The notes: a model not told the origin generated them from the letters alone. A stretch of 64,000 nt of DNA from Omphalotus guepiniiformis (GCA_028554645.1 JAQOOI010000028.1:93463-157462), one strand, 5' to 3'. Counted from the stretch's first letter, positions 22,733-33,691 are shown. Made by a program: numbers and translations.

Positions 22733-24349
22733 CTCCTTTGGAGTCGGTTTGGGGTCCTCCGAAGTTACCTCCGAAGCTCGTCCACGAGCCTCGTTCAACT
22801 TCTTCCGCTTATCACAATTATCCATAGTATGATTACCTCCACAAAAGAAACATAACTTCAACTTCCGGCGCCTGTCCTTCTCCGCCTGTGTCAACTTCCC
22901 ATCCTTTCCTAGCCTATCTGTGTATGGCTTTGGCGTGGTCGAAGAGGAATTTGCCTTACCGGAGTTAGAACCGGAACCAGATCCAGATCCAGATCCAGAT
23001 CCAGAGTTTCCGGAGTTTGAGCAGTTGTTGGAGGAAGAGGAGGGCTTGTTGGAACTGCCACTCTTCTTCTTCTGCGAACCGGATTGTGAAGTGGAGGATC
23101 CACTTCCGGAGTTCCCGGAGCCTCCACCAGACGTCCGCTGTTCTCGCTGCTTTTCAGCAGAGCGAGCCCAGTAACAAGCGTCAATTTTGGTGGCCTCTTT
23201 CCGGGTCCCCTGGTAGGTTTTCGGATACTCGATCCACATTAGTTCGTCCTTAATACGAGAAGGCAAACCTTGATAATAGGCCCAGCGTAGAGCAGCTTGA
23301 TCCCAAAGAACCATTGCTGCGTAGGCTCCAAACTTTACATTGTAATTACGGATTCGATCTGTATCCCTCATTTTGAGTCCACTGAGGCGTTGCTCAGCCT
23401 CCGCTTCCATATCGTACTCTCCGAAATTTTCCATCAGCTCTTGCATGAAGGCCTGATAATTGACCATCCATGCCGGAGGATCGTCCGGATCCGGGTTCAG
23501 TAGCTCTGGCTGGAAATATTCCAGAGCTGATCCAGACAAATAAGAGAGCGCGAAAGTGATCTTACGATCGTCGGAAGAGAAATATTGAGGCCGATCTGAG
23601 TGGTGAAGGGCCAAGGAAATGATGAAGTTTTGGAGCTTCCGCGGGTCCGAGCCGTCAAAAACGTCTGGCTCCTTCAAGCGCGATTTGCTTTCCGGAGCAG
23701 CGGATGCCTGTGTAGTAAATGCCCTAGCCATGTTAGTAAAACCAGCCATGCTAGTGGTAAGAAACTCCTGCATCATCCGCCTAAAATCTTCATCACCGGT
23801 GCCACCAGTACCCCCGGAAGGTCCCCCAGGACCTCCAGGTCCACCCGGTCCACCGCCACCATTTCCACCTGGTCCTCCAGGCCTGCCAGGTCCACCCGGA
23901 CCTCCATGGCCTGGTCCACCACCACCATTACCTTCATCACCTTCTCCAGGATCCCCACCATTACCTCCTATTCCTTCCGGCTGATCCCCAGCCTCTCCTT
24001 CCATTGCCGCTGCGATAATGTCATCGTCTTCGTCATTCTGCTCTTCAGGAGCAGTGTCGGACACGTCTTCATGTATCGGTAAAACTCCCGGCATTGTGGA
24101 AGTTCGACGAGTCGGAGTTACCGGAGGATTTCGAAAACCAGGCAAATGACCTGGTGAAAATAATGTTGATAGGACCGGAGGTTGTTGAGAAAGGCGTGAG
24201 CCTCGGCTTGGTGAGATGAATTCGCTTGCGTGAACTGAGTACAGACCGGATCTCCGCCGCTCACGAAGAGCATTGGGATCGCGACCTTGGTAAAATGGTG
24301 CGTGAGACTGTGAAGCCTCAAGTAAGGGGTTTGTAGGATGTTGTGACAT
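22721..24349 (-). CDS. Gypsy #1 Gag
   Basis: An open frame of 542 aa starts at the ATG at 24349, only about 35 nt inside the 5' LTR. It has a Gly/Pro-rich low-complexity tract (GGPGGPGRPGG-like, roughly residues 140-195), a capsid-like helical region with LHHSDRPQYFS and FMQELMENFG, a Ser/Gly-rich linker, and one zinc knuckle CFFCGGNHTMDNC near residue 500. It should form the particle and package RNA. It is intact while pol is not, so this copy might still supply Gag. The frame ends at TAG 22721-22723. Confidence 0.92.
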   Translation of the reverse strand: MSQHPTNPLLEASQSHAPFYQGRDPNALRERRRSGLYSVHASEFISPSRGSRLSQQPPVLSTLFSPGHLPGFRNPPVTPTRRTSTMPGVLPIHEDVSDTAPEEQNDEDDDIIAAAMEGEAGDQPEGIGGNGGDPGEGDEGNGGGGPGHGGPGGPGRPGGPGGNGGGGPGGPGGPGGPSGGTGGTGDEDFRRMMQEFLTTSMAGFTNMARAFTTQASAAPESKSRLKEPDVFDGSDPRKLQNFIISLALHHSDRPQYFSSDDRKITFALSYLSGSALEYFQPELLNPDPDDPPAWMVNYQAFMQELMENFGEYDMEAEAEQRLSGLKMRDTDRIRNYNVKFGAYAAMVLWDQAALRWAYYQGLPSRIKDELMWIEYPKTYQGTRKEATKIDACYWARSAEKQREQRTSGGGSGNSGSGSSTSQSGSQKKKSGSSNKPSSSSNNCSNSGNSGSGSGSGSGSGSNSGKANSSSTTPKPYTDRLGKDGKLTQAEKDRRRKLKLCFFCGGNHTMDNCDKRKKLNEARGRASEVTSEDPKPTPKESEK

Positions 24350-24371
24350 GATCAATAGCAGCACAGAGAAG

Positions 24372-24381
24372 AGTTTTAAAT
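24372..24381 (-). promoter_or_regulatory. Predicted self-primer binding site of gypsy #1
   Basis: Two bases inside the 5' LTR the minus strand reads ATTTAAAACT, the exact reverse complement of AGTTTTAAAT at 24592-24601 in the LTR. No tRNA-like TGG binding site is seen. This is the layout of Tf1/sushi-type self-primed elements. Confidence 0.55.
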
Positions 24382-24383
24382 AC

Positions 24384-24888
24384 TGTTAAGTCCGTGCGGA
24401 CTAGAGACGGTAAGAGAGCGAGGACCTCCGAGGAGGTCCGAAAGAAGAAGTGCGAAAGGAACAAGACAAGACTTCACCCGGTAGGCAGTATTATTTCGAT
24501 ACTGCCCCCCGTGCTGCACCCGGATTGGAAGTCCGAGGAGAGATAAGAGTTCCAACGAGAAATTCAAGATAGTAGTCCGGAGACTAAATTGATTTAAAAC
24601 TAAAGTATATACAGTATAAGTGTGAAGTATTTATAGGAGTATTCTACCGGAGATACTCGGAGTAATAAAACAATAGTGTGAGAAGAATGAAACTAAAGAA
24701 CAATAAGGACATGGAACGTCGGCGACGTTCGGATGTCCGGAGTAGAAAAGAATAATAAAAGCAAATAGGAAAGTGTGAATTTGTAAAGTGAACCATATGG
24801 AAAGATTGAATAGATGTCAGGAAGAAGAAATCAAAGAAGTTCTAGAAACCGGAGGTCTGACCCGGAGTTCCGGCGCATAGCCGTAACA
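24384..24888 (-). repeat. 5' LTR of gypsy #1
   Basis: This 505-bp LTR on the minus strand contains a TATA box (TATAAATA, 24628-24635). About 34 bp downstream lies AGTTTTAAAT, which would be the transcript start if the element self-primes. Confidence 0.95.
24592..24635 (-). promoter_or_regulatory. LTR promoter: TATA box and predicted transcript start
   Basis: TATAAATA at 24635-24628 precedes AGTTTTAAAT (24601-24592) by about one helical-standard TATA distance. The same pair occurs in the 3' LTR. Confidence 0.5.
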
Positions 24889-24893
24889 GTAGC
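24889..24893. repeat. Target duplication of gypsy #1, right
   Basis: GTAGC matches 16629-16633. Confidence 0.92.
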
Positions 24894-25139
24894 ATAACAT
24901 AGAATCATTGCACTGTGCTCCATGTATTTCGTAGAAACATCTGTATGAATACAATTGCTATACTGCTTTGCCCATTCACGTGGGTTCTGAAAACAAACAA
25001 TGAGAGAACCTTCTGGGCCACACCCAACATACAGGTGAGTGGTGGCAGATCTGATATCTATGTCTGTCGTCTTACTCTATCTGCAGTGCCTTTTCGTGAA
25101 GTTACTGCAAGCGTCATCACTCATGGCATCTACGTGATC

Positions 25140-25431
25140 TCAAAACCAACGAATGACGCGCTCCAAGGGCCCTGCACCTGACATATCTTTGTCTCAGGTT
25201 GCTGAGGTCCGGGGAGCAAGAAGAAATCAACTCGGCAAATATCAAAAAAGACTCAAGACAGTCGTAAGGTGAGTAGTGTGAATGCTGAATGTTGATAATA
25301 TTTGTCTCTAACACATGTCGTGCAGAAATCAGCTACCACACCCGATACTGCGCAAAGTTCTGAAGGTTTAGCACAAAAGGCACTTCATCCCTTCTTGAGA
25401 TGAAAAAGAGCTGAAGCCAATGTTTACAGAC
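25140..25431 (+). pseudogene. Fragment of an unrecognised spliced gene
   Basis: A plus-strand exon with SLSQVAEVRGARRN and YQKRLKTVV is followed by a GT-AG intron (about 25268-25325) and an exon with LPHPILRKVLKV, RHFIP and ELKPMFTDYA. Stops interrupt the second exon (TAG and TGA, both replaceable by CAG and CGA). The reading ends abruptly where the TATGCTG terminus begins. I do not recognise the family; related-looking coding continues at 26510-27082. Confidence 0.4.
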
Positions 25432-25461
25432 TATGCTGTTTAATAGTGTCAAAAAATAATT
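25432..25461 (+). repeat. Isolated terminus of the fold-back element family
   Basis: The 30 bp match the first 30 bp of the element at 6895, then the sequence diverges. I did not find its mirror end, so it is a relic or a relative with a different interior. Confidence 0.7.
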
Positions 25462-25529
25462 CTAGCACGAACTTCTATAAACATCATATCTCTCTTAGTC
25501 TTGGCTGTATACAACCCCTTGATCACACA

Positions 25530-25680
25530 ATAGCAGATGATGCTCACAATATTGCAGTTGTTGCTCGCACAATGGCAGGTAGTGCTCGTGCTAGGACAGA
25601 TAGTGCTCACACAATGGCAAGTAGCACTCGCGCTATGATAGCTAGTGTTCGTGCTATGGCAGATAGTGCGTGCGCAATCT
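25530..25680 (+). repeat. 21-bp minisatellite, about seven copies
   Basis: Units resemble GCTCGCACAATGGCAGATAGT. Unit length is a multiple of three and one plus-strand frame stays open through all copies (repeats such as SAHTMAS and SVRAMAD). It lies just inside the isolated terminus. Confidence 0.7.
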
Positions 25681-25773
25681 TATATTGCTGGAGAATAACT
25701 TCAGAAAGGTGACTATTAAGTGGTGTTCTAGATCAAAGCAAATGTGCAACACCTCATACAACTTAGCCAGATA

Positions 25774-25821
25774 AGATAATATTGAGATAAGTGATGCTTA
25801 TCTCAATTATCTTATCACATT
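25774..25821. repeat. Long hairpin
   Basis: GATAAGATAATATTGAGATAAG and its near-perfect complement are separated by about 5 nt. The right arm lacks two bases. Confidence 0.65.
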
Positions 25822-26480
25822 TGACCACATGACCACTTTGTTGGTCTTTATTAGCATCACAGGGCTCTGGTCCTATAAAAGTAGCTTAAATTTATCCATC
25901 TGTATAGCATATGTAGACTTAATATATCTGTGTTGTGCTCACAGATGATAGATAAGTTATAACTCAATATACAGATAATACTAACTAGTATTATCTCTTA
26001 TAAGTGTGGTCAACTATTAAGATGTGATATTCTAGATCAAAGCATATTAAGCAAATGAGTGGGTTGAGCTATAAGAATATCCCAAGTATCCTAGATGAAG
26101 GCAGAGACTAAAGTGAATCAAAACAAACACTCTATCTTTTGTCCATAATCAAGTCCAGTACTAGTGGCATGATCCAGTTCCATTTTGTTATTAAATTAGA
26201 GCATATTTGAACCAATATAAGACCATAAAGTATGATTATCACGAAATACAGATTCACATGAAATATGTTCATTATGGATTGTATAATAGATTATACATCT
26301 TGTAAGTGAACATGAATTCTCAAAAGTAACAGTGCCAGCTTGGTATTCCCCCTTTCATCATTGCTCCTCTGTTTTATCTCTACAGCTAGCCTGTGTAAAG
26401 TGAAAGTGGTCAGTATCCTCTGCAACCGTCAATTTGATTTCTCCAGGGTCAATTTTTCTATGTACTGATTTCCTTCCTTG
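25822..26480. other. AT-rich non-coding
   Basis: A short direct repeat TTCTAGATCAAAGCA occurs near 25726 and 26030. Nothing else is recognisable. Confidence 0.4.
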
Positions 26481-26509
26481 TCTGCGTACAGTGCCGCTGT
26501 CCGAATGTA

Positions 26510-27082
26510 ACAAGCTCGTTTGACAGTATTACTATGATTATCTCAAGGAGAAACTGTCCTCGGAAGAGCTCGGAGACCACGAAGCTCACCGCCGTGCCAT
26601 GAAGGAACAGATAGATTGGTACCAGGACTGACTTTATAGTTATCTTAATGATCAGAAGGGCAAAGGTAGAAGTTTGAATAAAATCCTTGATCCTTTCATT
26701 AAACTGGTATGTCAATACTGATTCTTATGTGCCATATCTCATTGTCTTCATAGGCACAGAAGACGCACTCACTCCATGGAATACATGTCTTTGGCTATGC
26801 AATTGACACTGACAATGACAAATCCAGGCGTAGCAGGAGCTGCCTATGGGGCGCCACCTCACAATTTGTTGCCGTCAAGCGTCGCTACCAGAGCCAGATA
26901 CAGAAACAGCTTCTGGACACAGATGCTCTGTTCCGGTAGGTGCATGTGTTGACTTAATATTGTGTGTGAACGCTTAGCATATATGCAACAGTGTTGTGGA
27001 GATGGAGAAGTGTGGTGAAGACACAGCTCTCATGCAGCTCGCGACAGCTTTTCCGCGCAAGCCCAATGAATATCCACAGGAC
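26510..27082 (+). pseudogene. Decayed spliced gene cut by a gypsy #2 LTR
   Basis: Plus-strand coding pieces include YLKEKLSSEELGDHEAHRRA, MKEQIDWYQD and LNKILDPFIKL, then an intron (about 26707-26754), then HGIHVFGYAIDTDNDKSR and CLWGATSQFVAVKRRYQSQ, another intron (about 26937-26993), then EMEKCGEDTALMQLATAFP. TGA codons break the first exon. The coding stops where the gypsy #2 LTR starts at 27083. The style is that of an Agaricomycete multicopy gene; I cannot name it. Confidence 0.45.
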
Positions 27083-27537
27083 TGTCAGCGACTCGAGTTA
27101 TCAAGCTCAAATAACCAAACACAATGATCTTAGTTACACATGAAGAAAAGGGAAACAGAGAATAGAATTGAGGAGAAAAAAAGATACAAAGGAATATGCT
27201 AAGTACAAGTCTAAACTCGAGGAGTTATTAACAAGATCGAAGCTAAAGAAAGATCTACCTAAGCGGACTTGTTATATACATAAATAAAACCCTAAACCCT
27301 GGGCTATAACCCTTGACTAATCCACCGTGTGTCTACCATGAGTTCGATCACCTCAAGTGTTTCATTAATGATTGTGATCGCCTTGAGGTCTATATGCTTG
27401 ATCTCGATCATCATGCTACCTACGTGTGTATTTAATATAACCCTAGATCTATAATTTAAGATGCTATCTACTGATAATAAAAGTGTCTATATGTACAAAC
27501 AATGAGATAAGATGAAAAAAAGAAAGTGTTTGTAACA
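27083..27537 (-). repeat. 3' LTR of gypsy #2
   Basis: This 455-bp block is bounded by TGTCAGCG and TTTGTAACA. On the minus strand it follows a polypurine-like AAGGAGGGGGTCA right after the pol stop. Its 5' partner was not found. Confidence 0.75.
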
Positions 27538-27548
27538 TGACCCCCTCC

Positions 27549-30500
27549 TTAGGGACGATGTCCCCATCGTCCTGACTTCACCGCTAATGCCTCTGTTGGT
27601 ATCTTCTTCGTTTCTACTACTTCAGTACATGCTTTAGGGATAGGTCGTAACAGCGATGTCAGAAATAAGGAAATTGGAACCTCAATCTTTCTTAACTGAG
27701 GTGGTCGTGGTTTATTGGGAAATTTTTTATGGAACTCTTCAATTGCTTCCTTTGCATTTGCAAGGTTTGCTAGTGGTTCCCATGTTTGTTCATGCCGTGA
27801 ATATCCCTTCCATTGTACTTTGTAGCCAAATCTCCCTCCCCTATATTTTCCTGAATCTACTACTTCTTCTACTTCAAACTCCGGCTCTTCTCCTTCTATC
27901 ACTGGTGGCGGATTGTCATTTTTTGGTTGTTCGGGAAATTCAGGTGGGCGATAAGGTGACAGTAAGACTTCATTAAAGACGGGATGTAGCCTCTTCCAAG
28001 TCTTCGGGATCTTTAGTTGGTACAACGTTGCTCCAACTTTCTTTACGACTTCAAAAGGACCAAACCGTTTATCATCCAACTTCTTCATTGGTCGATCAGA
28101 AGTCAGATTTGTCACTTCAAGCCATCCTTTGTCATTAGGCTTGTATTTGACTGATGGTTTCCTCTTCTTGTCGTAATACCGAGTCATATCTTCCTTTGCC
28201 TTTTTGAGAGCTGCCCCTACTTCTTCCCTGATCTTGATCATCTTATGGGCAAACTCCTGTGCTGTGGGGCTTGCCAACGGAGTCTTTGGAGCTGTTCTCT
28301 TATATGGATGTTGTCTCATATCAGCATAGAACGGAGTGACACCCGTGGCTGAGTGTATCCTATCATTCAACATGAACTCTGCTGTTGGTAACCATTCATG
28401 CCAGTTGTTCTGATGTTGATTGATGAATAACCGGAGATAATGTTCAATCTCTTGGTTCATCCGTTCCATCTATCCATTCGTCTGTGGGTGATATGCCGTT
28501 GTGAAACTTCCTTGAATGCCTAATAACCGGTATAGTTCCTTCATGAATTGAGAATGATATTGGGGTCCTCGATCATGGATAATCTTTCTCGGTAATCCGT
28601 GTATAGGAAAGATTTTGTCCCTATAGATTCTGGCCATTCCTTCAGACGTTAACGACATGTGTGTGGGTACTAGACGTGTTCGTTTTGTGAAATGGTCCAC
28701 AGTCACACTTATAGCATTAAAACCTCCAGCTTCCGGTAGTTCTCCGATCAGATCTGTTCCTATGACTTCCCAGGGACCTTGTGGAACATTATTTGTGACT
28801 AGTGTTCCCGTCGGTTTGGTTCGATGAATCTTAGTGGCCTGGCACTTTTCACACCCTCTAATGTATTCCCGTACATCCTGAGTTATCCCTGGCCACCAAT
28901 AGTTCCTTGTCACCAATTCCATGGTTTTGAACTGCCCTGGATGTCCTGTCAGAACAGTATCATGATGCAATCCAATGATCTTTCCTCATAACCTATTATC
29001 AATAGGCACATAAATCCTATCTTGCCACGTCACAATTTCTTCCTCTGACTCAATCCAATCCTTTTCTTTTCCTTTCAAAGCCTTATTCACTAGATTATCC
29101 CGTACTTTTGACTTCTTCTTTATAAGATCTAAGATCTCGTCCTCAGGCATCTCTAGTCTGTTGATTGAAAAAAGTTCCAGCTTTAAAAGTACCACATCCT
29201 CATTGTCTTTCTCTCCCGTCTCATGATTGGCCATCCTGGACAATGCATCTGGTTTTCCCATTGACTTTCCAGGTTTATGAATCAATGTAAAGTCGTATTC
29301 GGATAATTCAGTGATCCATCGGGCTTGTCGGCGATTCAATTTCTGAGGCTTTTTGGAATACTGAAGATTTTGATGATCTGTATAGATCTCAAATGACTCT
29401 TCTGCATCCATCAGATACTGTCTCCAATCTGCTAAGGAATCCATAATGGCCATCATTTCCTTATCATAGATCTCATAATTATGTTCTGTTTCATTTAGAG
29501 ATCTAGATCTGAACGCAATAGGCCACCATTTTCCATCTATCTTTTGTGATAAGACAGCTCCATTTGCATAATCTGATGAATCTGCCTCGACTCTGAATTG
29601 CCCATGATCACGGGGTATGGTTAGAACAACTTCTTTGGCAATTCTACTTTTGAGTTCTTCGAATGCCTGCTGTTGCTGCTCTGTCCATTCCCACTTTGAA
29701 TTCCCAGTCAGTGATGACAATGGTTTCGCCACTTCACTGAATCCTCGGATAAATCATCGGTAGAAGTTACAGAAACCCAAGAAGGACTGTACTTCCTTCC
29801 TGTTTCCTGGTGTTTTCCATTCTTTTACCACTTTGACTTTTTTTGGATCCATCCGCACTTGTCCATTTCCTACAAACACTCCAAGGTACTCAACATTACT
29901 GGTCTCGAATTCACACTTTTCAGATCTAAGATATAACTTGTGTTGTCGTAATATATCTAACACCTGTTTTACAATTGACACGTGCTCTTTGATTGTGTTT
30001 GTGAAAACCAAAATATCGTCTAAGTACACCATGACGTGACCTTTATTGATCAAATTCCTTAAGATATGATTCATGAATGCTTGGAAGGTCGCCGGAGAAT
30101 TTGTAAGACCAAAGAACATAACCATTGGTTCAAAGAGCCCCCGATTAGTCCTAAATGCTGCCTTCCACTCATCACCTTCTTTGATCCGGATATTATTGTA
30201 TCCCCATCGAACATCCATTTTCAAAAATACTTTCAAATCCTTTAGTTTATCAATGAGTTCTTGAATGAGCGGCAACGGGTACTTGTTCTTTATTGTTGCT
30301 TCATTCAACTTCCGATAATCCTGAACAGGTTGAAGTTTCCCATCTTTCTTTGCCACAAAGAAGAATGGTGAGACCATTGGTGACTTTGATGGTCTAATTC
30401 GTCCAGATTTCAGATTTTCCTTAATGAACTCATCTAAAACTTTCTGTTCTGAAGGATTTAATGGATAGACCTTGCAATCTACTGGTGTAAAGTCTGGCTT

Positions 30501-30968
30501 TAATTCAATTGCATGATCCCAGGGTCTTCATTCGGGTAGATTTTGGAAATCGGCTTCATCAAAAACGTCCTTGTACTCATTGACGTACTTGTCTGCTTTT
30601 GACTCAGTCTTTTTGCCCTTTCCAAAGTCCATACTCTAAAGATATCCATCCCAATTCAGGTAAAACAACCGATCCCCTTCTTCCAGTTCCCGGACTTCAG
30701 CGTCGGATTCAGGTTTTAGGTAATACAGTATGTAACCACACTTCTTAGGACATTGATCAAACTTTAAGGTTGAGTCATTCCAATCTATATTGGGGTTATG
30801 ATGTCTTAACCAATTGAGTCCCAGGAATATGTCCGTTTTGTCTAAATTTGTAACAGCAAGTTCAATGTGTTCCGCATGATCTCCCATTACCAATCTGACT
30901 TCTATGAATCCTTCAATTGAACCGTCCTCGTTTGCGAGTCCATCAAGCAGGATCAGGAGCACCTTCAA
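27549..30968 (-). pseudogene. Gypsy #2 pol (nonsense-riddled)
   Basis: From the N-terminal side: a partial protease region (LVMGDHAEHIELAVTNL and IFLGLNWLRHHNP), reverse transcriptase with intact YLDD ([12 protein letters not shown]), RNase H (YTDHQNLQYS), integrase with an HHCC region and HDRGPQYHSQF core, and a chromodomain (YKVQWKGYSRHEQTWEP). In-frame stops are at 30636 (TAG), 30528 (TGA), 29754 (TGA), 28986 (TGA) and 28470 (TAG). Each is explained by a single C-to-T change from Arg or Gln. All pieces are in register otherwise, so decay is by point mutation. The catalytic residues that remain look normal. Confidence 0.88.
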
Positions 30969-30974
30969 GGTTCA

Positions 30975-31389
30975 GCCACCAACCCTACCCTTCTCTTCAA
31001 CATTCTTCATCGTAACGACCCGTCTTTCAAGGACAAAATCAAAGATCTGAAGATGATAGGTGTGGGCTTGGGCTGGGACATGTTGGTGGTGGATCGCAAT
31101 ACAAGCTTGGTGAAGACAGAGACTGGCTTCCAACTCCAACCCTCTTTGTCACGCCAACCTTTTGACTTCTCCAAGCCTGACACTTGCAGCACCATCGAGC
31201 GCATAGTTACCTCAGCTCTCGCGCCTCTTCACTCTTTGGCAAATGCTTCATCTTCTCGGGTACCTGCATCGACTGGCTCTTCCTTTCCATCCTTCCTCCC
31301 TACTATTAAGACACTCAACACCACCTGTTCCCCAGTGGAGGAGGAAAGCATTGGTCGGATCCTGGCAGAGAACAGTCCAGAGAGGTGAC
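30975..31389 (+). CDS. Unrecognised plus-strand open stretch between gypsy #2 gag and pol
   Basis: An open frame carries NPTLLFNILHRNDPSFK, then IGVGLGWDMLVVDRNTSLVK, and ends NSPER. It does not match gag or pol and reads in the opposite direction. It may be captured or inserted host sequence. No start codon with context is evident and I do not recognise it. Confidence 0.3.
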
Positions 31390-31891
31390 TTGAGGTCTTT
31401 GTTGAGATGTAGCATACAGTCTTCGGGCTTTAAATAATATATTTGTTACATTGCAGCAAGGAGTCTCTTTATAGAGCTCCAAAATTATTACATCTAGCAA
31501 GGGTTCTCTTCAAACAGGCCCAAATATCTCTACTTTTCATTTCTTGTATAGAAATAAAAGCTTTTATGTTTCTTTCTTATGTGTGATTTCTTTCTTAAGT
31601 TCAAACTTCATTTAATTTCTTTAACATTTCCTTCGTCGAAGCTGTAAGTATGGACTCGTCTTAGAGAAATCCCAGCTCAAATGTAGTAAGTAGTAGCTAG
31701 ACCCGTTATTTATAAGTCTCGTGCCTTTACTTATCACTCTGTGCCTCAGGCACTCATTCTCGCGTATCTTTAATCACTAACTGTTCGCTTCAACCAATCT
31801 TAGACACCGATTTATTGAAATCTAAAACATTGAAGTTTCAATTTTATGACATCTTAGTAATTTCAAAATTCTATGTCAAAAGTTCAAAGTT
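31390..31891. other. Non-coding stretch inside gypsy #2
   Basis: AT-rich sequence between the open stretch and gag. The last 90 bp may still be gag tail on the minus strand. No clear LTR ends were seen. Confidence 0.4.
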
Positions 31892-33083
31892 CTATGTCCC
31901 TGACCTAAGAGCAGGCGATGCATCAAAAGGATCTAAACTGGAGATAGCAAAAACTTCACTGGATAATATATCTTGTTCATTGTATAAAATCCCAGCTGGA
32001 CTGACTCTAGCCAAATGAGGAGGTATATCTCTTCCGCTGTTCGACAGAGTATTCTGGGCAGTCCTCATGTCTCGTAAGTAAGCAGCCATTCCTCCAGCAT
32101 ACCCATTAGGAATCCTCGGTAGGTCGGATCTATCCGTTAGAATATATCGGTTTGTCTCCGCGTCAAACTTAATCAGATTTTCCCTAATAAGTCCCAGCAT
32201 TTCCTCACACTGAGAAATGTGTAAGGGGTGTTTCAACTCTGGTTCTCATTTACCACACACAAAGCATCATTTGGTGTATGATCCTTCAGTTCTTGGCATC
32301 GCCAGATTTCCCAAGTTGTTAGATGGTGAAACGCTATCTTGTCCTTTCAAGAAAGATATCATGGACATTACCTCTGAATGACTTAGTCTGAGCTGTTCCA
32401 GTTGTCGAGTGAGTTCTTCTATGGAAATATTCTGTCCAGGTTTGTTTCTCGACATTGTTCCGGATGCCTGCAAAGGAGTGTCAACAACCGAAGTTTTTCG
32501 TACCTTTCTTATTCCTTCCATGTTGAGTCGCACTTCTTCGACTACCTTGTGTTCCTTGTCATTGGAGTAGGGGTGCTTGGGCATAGTCGGCATCTCGGAG
32601 CAGAGTTTGGCGGAGTTTGTAGCTAGTTTAGGTCTCATCACGCATGTATGCTAGTCTCTCAGGTTCATCCATCCATGTTCTAGGTTGGATTCTCCTCAGC
32701 AGGCACCTTGGCCCACTCCATTGTGCTTCCAAGGTTCATACAGTAAGCAGTTCTTATCAAATTTAGTGTAGAGGTACTTAATTGAATCTGCGATTAAAGG
32801 TGTGTTGGCTCGGGATCGATTGTTCAATGGTACTTGATTGAAAACTATTCTTTCAGATCTTTGGGGATCCTGCTAACGAAATAGAAATTCCATTCCTGGT
32901 CGGTGATGATTTTGTCTTTAATGAGGGGAGATGCAAACTTCTGAAAGGCTTGATTGTATTTGTCAATAGCTCCTTTTGTAGAAAAAGGTGACTTAGTTGT
33001 TTGGGTCTACTGGCTGCTGTATGGGATGGCATGAGCAAACGGGTTAGTGCGGTCAGGAACCGCCTTGTGGTGGTGTATCTCTA
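31892..33083 (-). pseudogene. Gypsy #2 gag
   Basis: Minus-strand Gag of the Agaricomycete type. The N-terminal part includes KGAIDKYNQAFQKFASPLI and DQEWNFYFVSRIPKDLKE. A coiled region (IEELTRQLEQLRLSHSEVM) follows, then CFVCG, HPLHISQC and a tail with SDLPRIPNGYAGGMAAYLRD. Stops are frequent, including two TGA around the zinc-binding block (32267 and about 32246) where CGA would restore Arg. The 5' end is lost at the MITE insertion. Confidence 0.75.
33053..33082 (+). repeat. 30-bp direct repeat, left flank of the MITE
   Basis: TCAGGAACCGCC through GTATCTCT is repeated exactly at 33834-33863. It is far longer than a usual DNA-transposon duplication. Confidence 0.8.
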
Positions 33084-33137
33084 AGTACATCTTGTTCTCC
33101 TGCTGAAATTCCGCGAAATGACCTGCCCAGAGCTAAC

Positions 33138-33527
33138 TGTTGATTGAAGTGCTAGAACACTTGTACATACTATACAAATACTGTACATATCATTAGAAAG
33201 TCCTTCAAGTATATATAATACTCTACTAATGACTTTAATACCTATTGTAGATAGTTATACCATGTATGTAGGGTCATTCTGGAGTGTTTAGAGCACGCGC
33301 GAAAATGTGGACACTCATTTTCACGCCTTATGCGCGGCCTGACACAACAGGACCAAACAATATGTAAATCCTTACATGTCTGGAGAAATCTAAGACACTT
33401 GGAAAGCAATTCTTGTGCATTAAGCTACTATTACAACACTTTAGTGATCTCAGTGAACTGTAATTGAACTCTATCCATTGTGTCTGATCAGTGTATCACT
33501 GGTAGTGCATTGTCTTAGATTCTAACA
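33138..33527. mobile_element. Solo LTR, 390 bp
   Basis: It begins TGTTGATTGAAG and ends GATTCTAACA, flanked by exact 5-bp duplications CTAAC (33133-33137 and 33528-33532). Removing it joins the left arm of the MITE. It contains a TATATAATA box near 33212. Confidence 0.82.
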
Positions 33528-33616
33528 CTAACTCCAAGCAGGTAAATCCAATCAACATCGGATAAGAGCATGCCTAGAGCTAACTCCAAGCCCGCTACGA
33601 CTGAGCCAACGGAGGG

Positions 33617-33645
33617 GGAGAGACAGTGAGTGAGAGAGAGTGAGA

Positions 33646-33690
<45 letters not shown>

Positions 33691-33691
33691 T
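33617..33691. repeat. GA microsatellite at the MITE centre
   Basis: GA/GAGT repeats run about 70 bp, mirrored by CT repeats at 33714-33737. Confidence 0.9.

Larger units (their letters stand above)
16634..24888 (-). mobile_element. Ty3/gypsy chromovirus #1, complete with both LTRs
   Basis: An 8255-bp element has 505-bp LTRs, a 5-bp duplication (GTAGC), intact gag, a defective pol in the order protease, reverse transcriptase, RNase H, integrase, chromodomain, and an additional spliced ORF on the opposite strand between pol and the 3' LTR. The chromodomain places it among chromoviruses. The LTRs differ at one position by eye (16670 A against 24420 G), so the insertion is recent. It lies about 90 bp past the end of the Spt5-like gene. 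Confidence 0.95.
27083..33083 (-). mobile_element. Ty3/gypsy chromovirus #2, decayed and interrupted
   Basis: On the minus strand: gag (33083-31892), an unrelated-looking stretch (31800-30975), protease-RT-RNase H-integrase-chromodomain (30968-27549) and the 3' LTR. The 5' LTR is missing. Stops are scattered through both gag and pol. The gag end is cut by the MITE at 33084. Confidence 0.82.

Noticed and set aside
23600..24082. Open frame on the plus strand across the Gly-rich part of gypsy #1 gag
   Set aside because: It is the antisense of the Gly/Pro tract; GC-rich repeats keep it open. No motif of its own.
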